Assembly: GCF_900187445.1 (NCBI RefSeq)
Contig: NZ_FYEB01000002.1
Span: 399,511-463,510 of the forward strand
DNA: 64,000 nt
Direction: 5' to 3'
From: Pseudomonas sp. Irchel s3b2
GTDB lineage: Bacteria; Pseudomonadota; Gammaproteobacteria; Pseudomonadales; Pseudomonadaceae
The position numbers were made by a program, and so were the translations under genes. Positions 62,124 to 64,000 of the stretch are shown here, one piece after another. The number at the start of each line of letters is the position of its first letter. Within the stretch, counting starts at the first letter, position 1. The notes under the pieces were generated by a model. It did no database searches and had not been told where the DNA came from. It saw nothing but the letters and a program-made list of their open reading frames with translations.

Positions 62124-63419
62124 TTAGCCTTGAACCGGAACCCCTTTGAGGTACGGCGCAGGCTCGGCCCCCAGGTTGTTCAGCAACCGCTCGCTGTACC
62201 AGTCCACGAAGTTCACCACACCGAACTCATAGGTCTTGGAGTAAGGCCCTGGCTGGTACGCGGTGGAGTTGATCCCGCGCTGGTTCTCTTCGGCCAGGCG
62301 ACGGTCCTGGTCATTGGTCGCATCCCAGACCTGGCGCATGCGCTCCACGTCGTAGTCCACGCCTTCGACTGCGTCCTTGTGGACGATCCACTTGGTGGTG
62401 ACCATGGTTTCCTGAGCGCTGATCGGCCACACGGTGAACACGATGATGTGGTCGCCCATGCAGTGGTTCCACGAGTGCGGCAGGTGCAGGATGCGCATCG
62501 AGCCCAGGTCCGGGTTCTTGATGCGGCCCATGAGTTTGGCGCAGCCCTGTTTGCCGTCCATGGTCATCGACACGGTACCCTTGAGCAGCGGCATGCGCAC
62601 GATACGGTTACGCAGGCCGAAACTGGCGTGGGCGTAAGGGATCTTCTCGGCTTCCCAGGCAGCGGCCGAAGCAGCGACGTGGTCCTTGAAGGCCTGGTCG
62701 GCGCGCGGGTCGGTGACGTCGTCCCATTCCAGCAGGGTTTTCAGCAGTTCCGGGTGCGACGCGTTGCAGTGGTAGCACTCGCGGTTGTTTTCCAGCACCA
62801 GTTTCCAGTTGGCTTTCTCCATCAAGGTGGTGGTAATCGCCACCTTGGTGTTCTCCATGTCGTACGGTTCCATGTAATGGCTGAGCGTCGACAGGAAGTC
62901 ATCAATGGCTGGCGGGTTTTCCGACAGGCTGATAAAGATGTAACCGCCAGCGGTTTTCACGTTCACCGGCTTGAGGCCGTACTGCTTCATGTCGAAGTCG
63001 GCGCCCATTTCGGTGCCGGCGAACAGCAGGCGGCCGTCCAGCTCATACGTCCACTGGTGGTAGTGGCAGACCAGTTTGGCGACTTTGCCTTTTTCACTGG
63101 TGCACAACCGCGAACCGCGGTGACGGCAGACGTTGTGGAACGCATGGACCACGCCGTCGGCGCCGCGAATCACGATGATCGGGTTCTTGCCGACTTGCAG
63201 GGTCAGGTAGTTGCCCTTGGTCGGGATTTCGCAGGTCATGCCGGCGATCAACCACTCTTTCTGGAAGATTTCCTGCATATCGATATCAAACAGCCGCTCG
63301 TCAGAGTAAAACGGCTGCGGCAGCGAGAACGTGCGCTCGCGCTCTTGCAGCATCTGGGCGGTGGCCTTGCGTGCGGGTTCCAGCGGATCGCCCAGGCTCA
63401 GGGTAGTGGTGACGTCCAT
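62124..63419 (-). CDS. gbcA: Glycine betaine demethylase, Rieske oxygenase subunit
   Basis: A 431-residue Rieske-type oxygenase that with GbcB removes one methyl group of glycine betaine to give dimethylglycine and formaldehyde. The Rieske 2Fe-2S ligands are in VCRHRGSRLC and VCHYHQWTY (about 97-122). The mononuclear iron site has NNRECYHCNASHPELLK (His and His) and a distal Asp. A doubled ATG allows 63422 or 63419; the latter gives MDVTTTLSLGDPLEP as in relatives, behind GAGGATTAA. Divergent from gbcB. Confidence 0.96.
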   Translation of the reverse strand: MDVTTTLSLGDPLEPARKATAQMLQERERTFSLPQPFYSDERLFDIDMQEIFQKEWLIAGMTCEIPTKGNYLTLQVGKNPIIVIRGADGVVHAFHNVCRHRGSRLCTSEKGKVAKLVCHYHQWTYELDGRLLFAGTEMGADFDMKQYGLKPVNVKTAGGYIFISLSENPPAIDDFLSTLSHYMEPYDMENTKVAITTTLMEKANWKLVLENNRECYHCNASHPELLKTLLEWDDVTDPRADQAFKDHVAASAAAWEAEKIPYAHASFGLRNRIVRMPLLKGTVSMTMDGKQGCAKLMGRIKNPDLGSMRILHLPHSWNHCMGDHIIVFTVWPISAQETMVTTKWIVHKDAVEGVDYDVERMRQVWDATNDQDRRLAEENQRGINSTAYQPGPYSKTYEFGVVNFVDWYSERLLNNLGAEPAPYLKGVPVQG

Positions 63420-63600
63420 CATTTAATCCTCAAGGCCATTCTGTGTGGCCGGCGAATAGTGGCTACGGTTGTGCGACGCAAGACAAAAAACAGCAGTTAT
63501 CTGTTGAGGCGAGTGTGGGGCCGGCGCTGCCCGGAACCTTATCCATGGGCGACATGGCCCAATCTGTTCCCGACGCGCAACCCCCGGTAATTGGGGGCTG

Positions 63601-63630
63601 GTCGCGATAAGTATGTGAATGTCGCAGATA
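63601..63630. promoter_or_regulatory. Direct repeats GTCGCGATAA / GTCGCAGATA, possible GbdR site
   Basis: Two GTCGC-led decamers start at 63601 and 63621, 20 bp apart, in the gbcA-gbcB divergent gap (63420-63701), a GbdR-controlled promoter region in P. aeruginosa. They share the GTCGC lead with the repeats upstream of choX, but are weaker. An inverted CCCCCGGTAATTGGGGG stands just before them. Confidence 0.4.
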
Positions 63631-63701
63631 GGTAAATGGAAGGTTCGCGCTATACGCAGAATCGCCAACATGAAGGCCGGTAGTCGGCCGTGGAGAACAG
63701 C

Positions 63702-64000
63702 ATGTCCAACAGCTTCCTGAACCCGGTAACCACCCAGACCTGGGCCAATGGTCGACACATTGTCCGTTGCGTCAAAGTCATCCAGGAAACCTGGGATGTG
63801 CGCACCTTCTGCTTTATGGCCGACCAGCCGATTCTGTTCTTTTTCAAGCCCGGGCAATTCGTCACCCTGGAGCTGGAAATCGACGGCGTGCCGATCATGC
63901 GCTCCTACACCATTTCCAGCTCGCCGTCGGTGCCGTACAGCTTTTCGGTGACCATCAAGCGTGTGCCGGGTGGCAAGGTGTCCAACTGGCTGCACGACAC
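63702..64000 (+). CDS. gbcB: Glycine betaine demethylase reductase subunit, N-terminal part (cut by window edge)
   Basis: The first 99 residues are visible. MSNSFLNPVTTQTWANGRHI leads into a ferredoxin-reductase flavin domain (QETWDVRTFCFMADQPILFFFKPGQFVTLELEIDGVPIMRSYTISSSP) with the RSYTISS flavin-binding motif. It supplies electrons from NAD(P)H to GbcA. TGGAGAAC lies ahead of the ATG. The rest of the gene is outside the window. Confidence 0.94.
   Translation, partial: MSNSFLNPVTTQTWANGRHIVRCVKVIQETWDVRTFCFMADQPILFFFKPGQFVTLELEIDGVPIMRSYTISSSPSVPYSFSVTIKRVPGGKVSNWLHD

Noticed and set aside
61578..63590. 670-codon plus-strand open frame across the phosphoesterase end and antisense to gbcA
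   Set aside because: It overlaps metallophosphoesterase and Rieske motifs in their proper frames and shows no domain.

Overview
The window is a chromosomal segment of a fluorescent Pseudomonas, most likely of the P. fluorescens group. The evidence is protein content, high-GC codon use, the many REP-type palindromes between genes, and a gene order that largely matches the choline/carnitine/glycine betaine catabolic region of P. aeruginosa. No rRNA, tRNA, CRISPR array, insertion sequence or integrated phage was seen.

Region 1 (1-8000) is C1 and central carbon metabolism. metK is cut by the left edge and preceded by an ArsR-type regulator fused to a methyltransferase, with a perfect 30-bp palindrome upstream. 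The Calvin/glycolysis-type run tkt-epd-pgk-fba follows, with two small lipoprotein genes (one MliC-like) between pgk and fba and a clear terminator after fba.

Region 2 (8000-23800) is a series of mostly monocistronic genes. They encode a PL7 alginate lyase, a REC-PAS-GGDEF-EAL protein with one altered EAL metal ligand, an HELAH metallopeptidase, a winged-helix protein, an ElaA-like acetyltransferase, a periplasmic solute-binding protein, a YccS-like membrane protein, an HI0933-type flavoprotein, the DbpA RNA helicase, a DHA2 drug exporter and a TldD/TldE-like pair.

Region 3 (23800-63999) is a quaternary-amine supercluster. Choline enters through BetT or ChoXWV and is oxidised by BetA and BetB under BetI control. 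Carnitine is bound by CaiX and converted by CdhA, CdhC and a thioesterase to glycine betaine under CdhR. A gamma-butyrobetaine dioxygenase can feed that branch. Glycine betaine is demethylated by GbcA/GbcB, and dimethylglycine by DgcA/DgcB with a dedicated ETF pair. SdaB then takes serine to pyruvate. GbdR, probably made from a sigma-54 promoter, is the expected master activator. Direct-repeat half-sites are visible upstream of choX, between caiX and cdhR, and between gbcA and gbcB.

An accessory stretch interrupts this cluster between the ETF genes and gbcA (52950-62070). It holds an acetyltransferase, an orphan RHS-core protein, an 820-bp noncoding block with three 181-bp-spaced repeats each carrying a perfect DnaA box, and a three-gene unit with no assigned role: a GMC oxidoreductase fused to an alpha/beta hydrolase, a membrane di-heme cytochrome c and a metallophosphoesterase. 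These last items, together with a candidate small RNA at about 37430-37574 and a dipeptidase-family protein lacking its usual metal ligands, are the most promising points for new biology.
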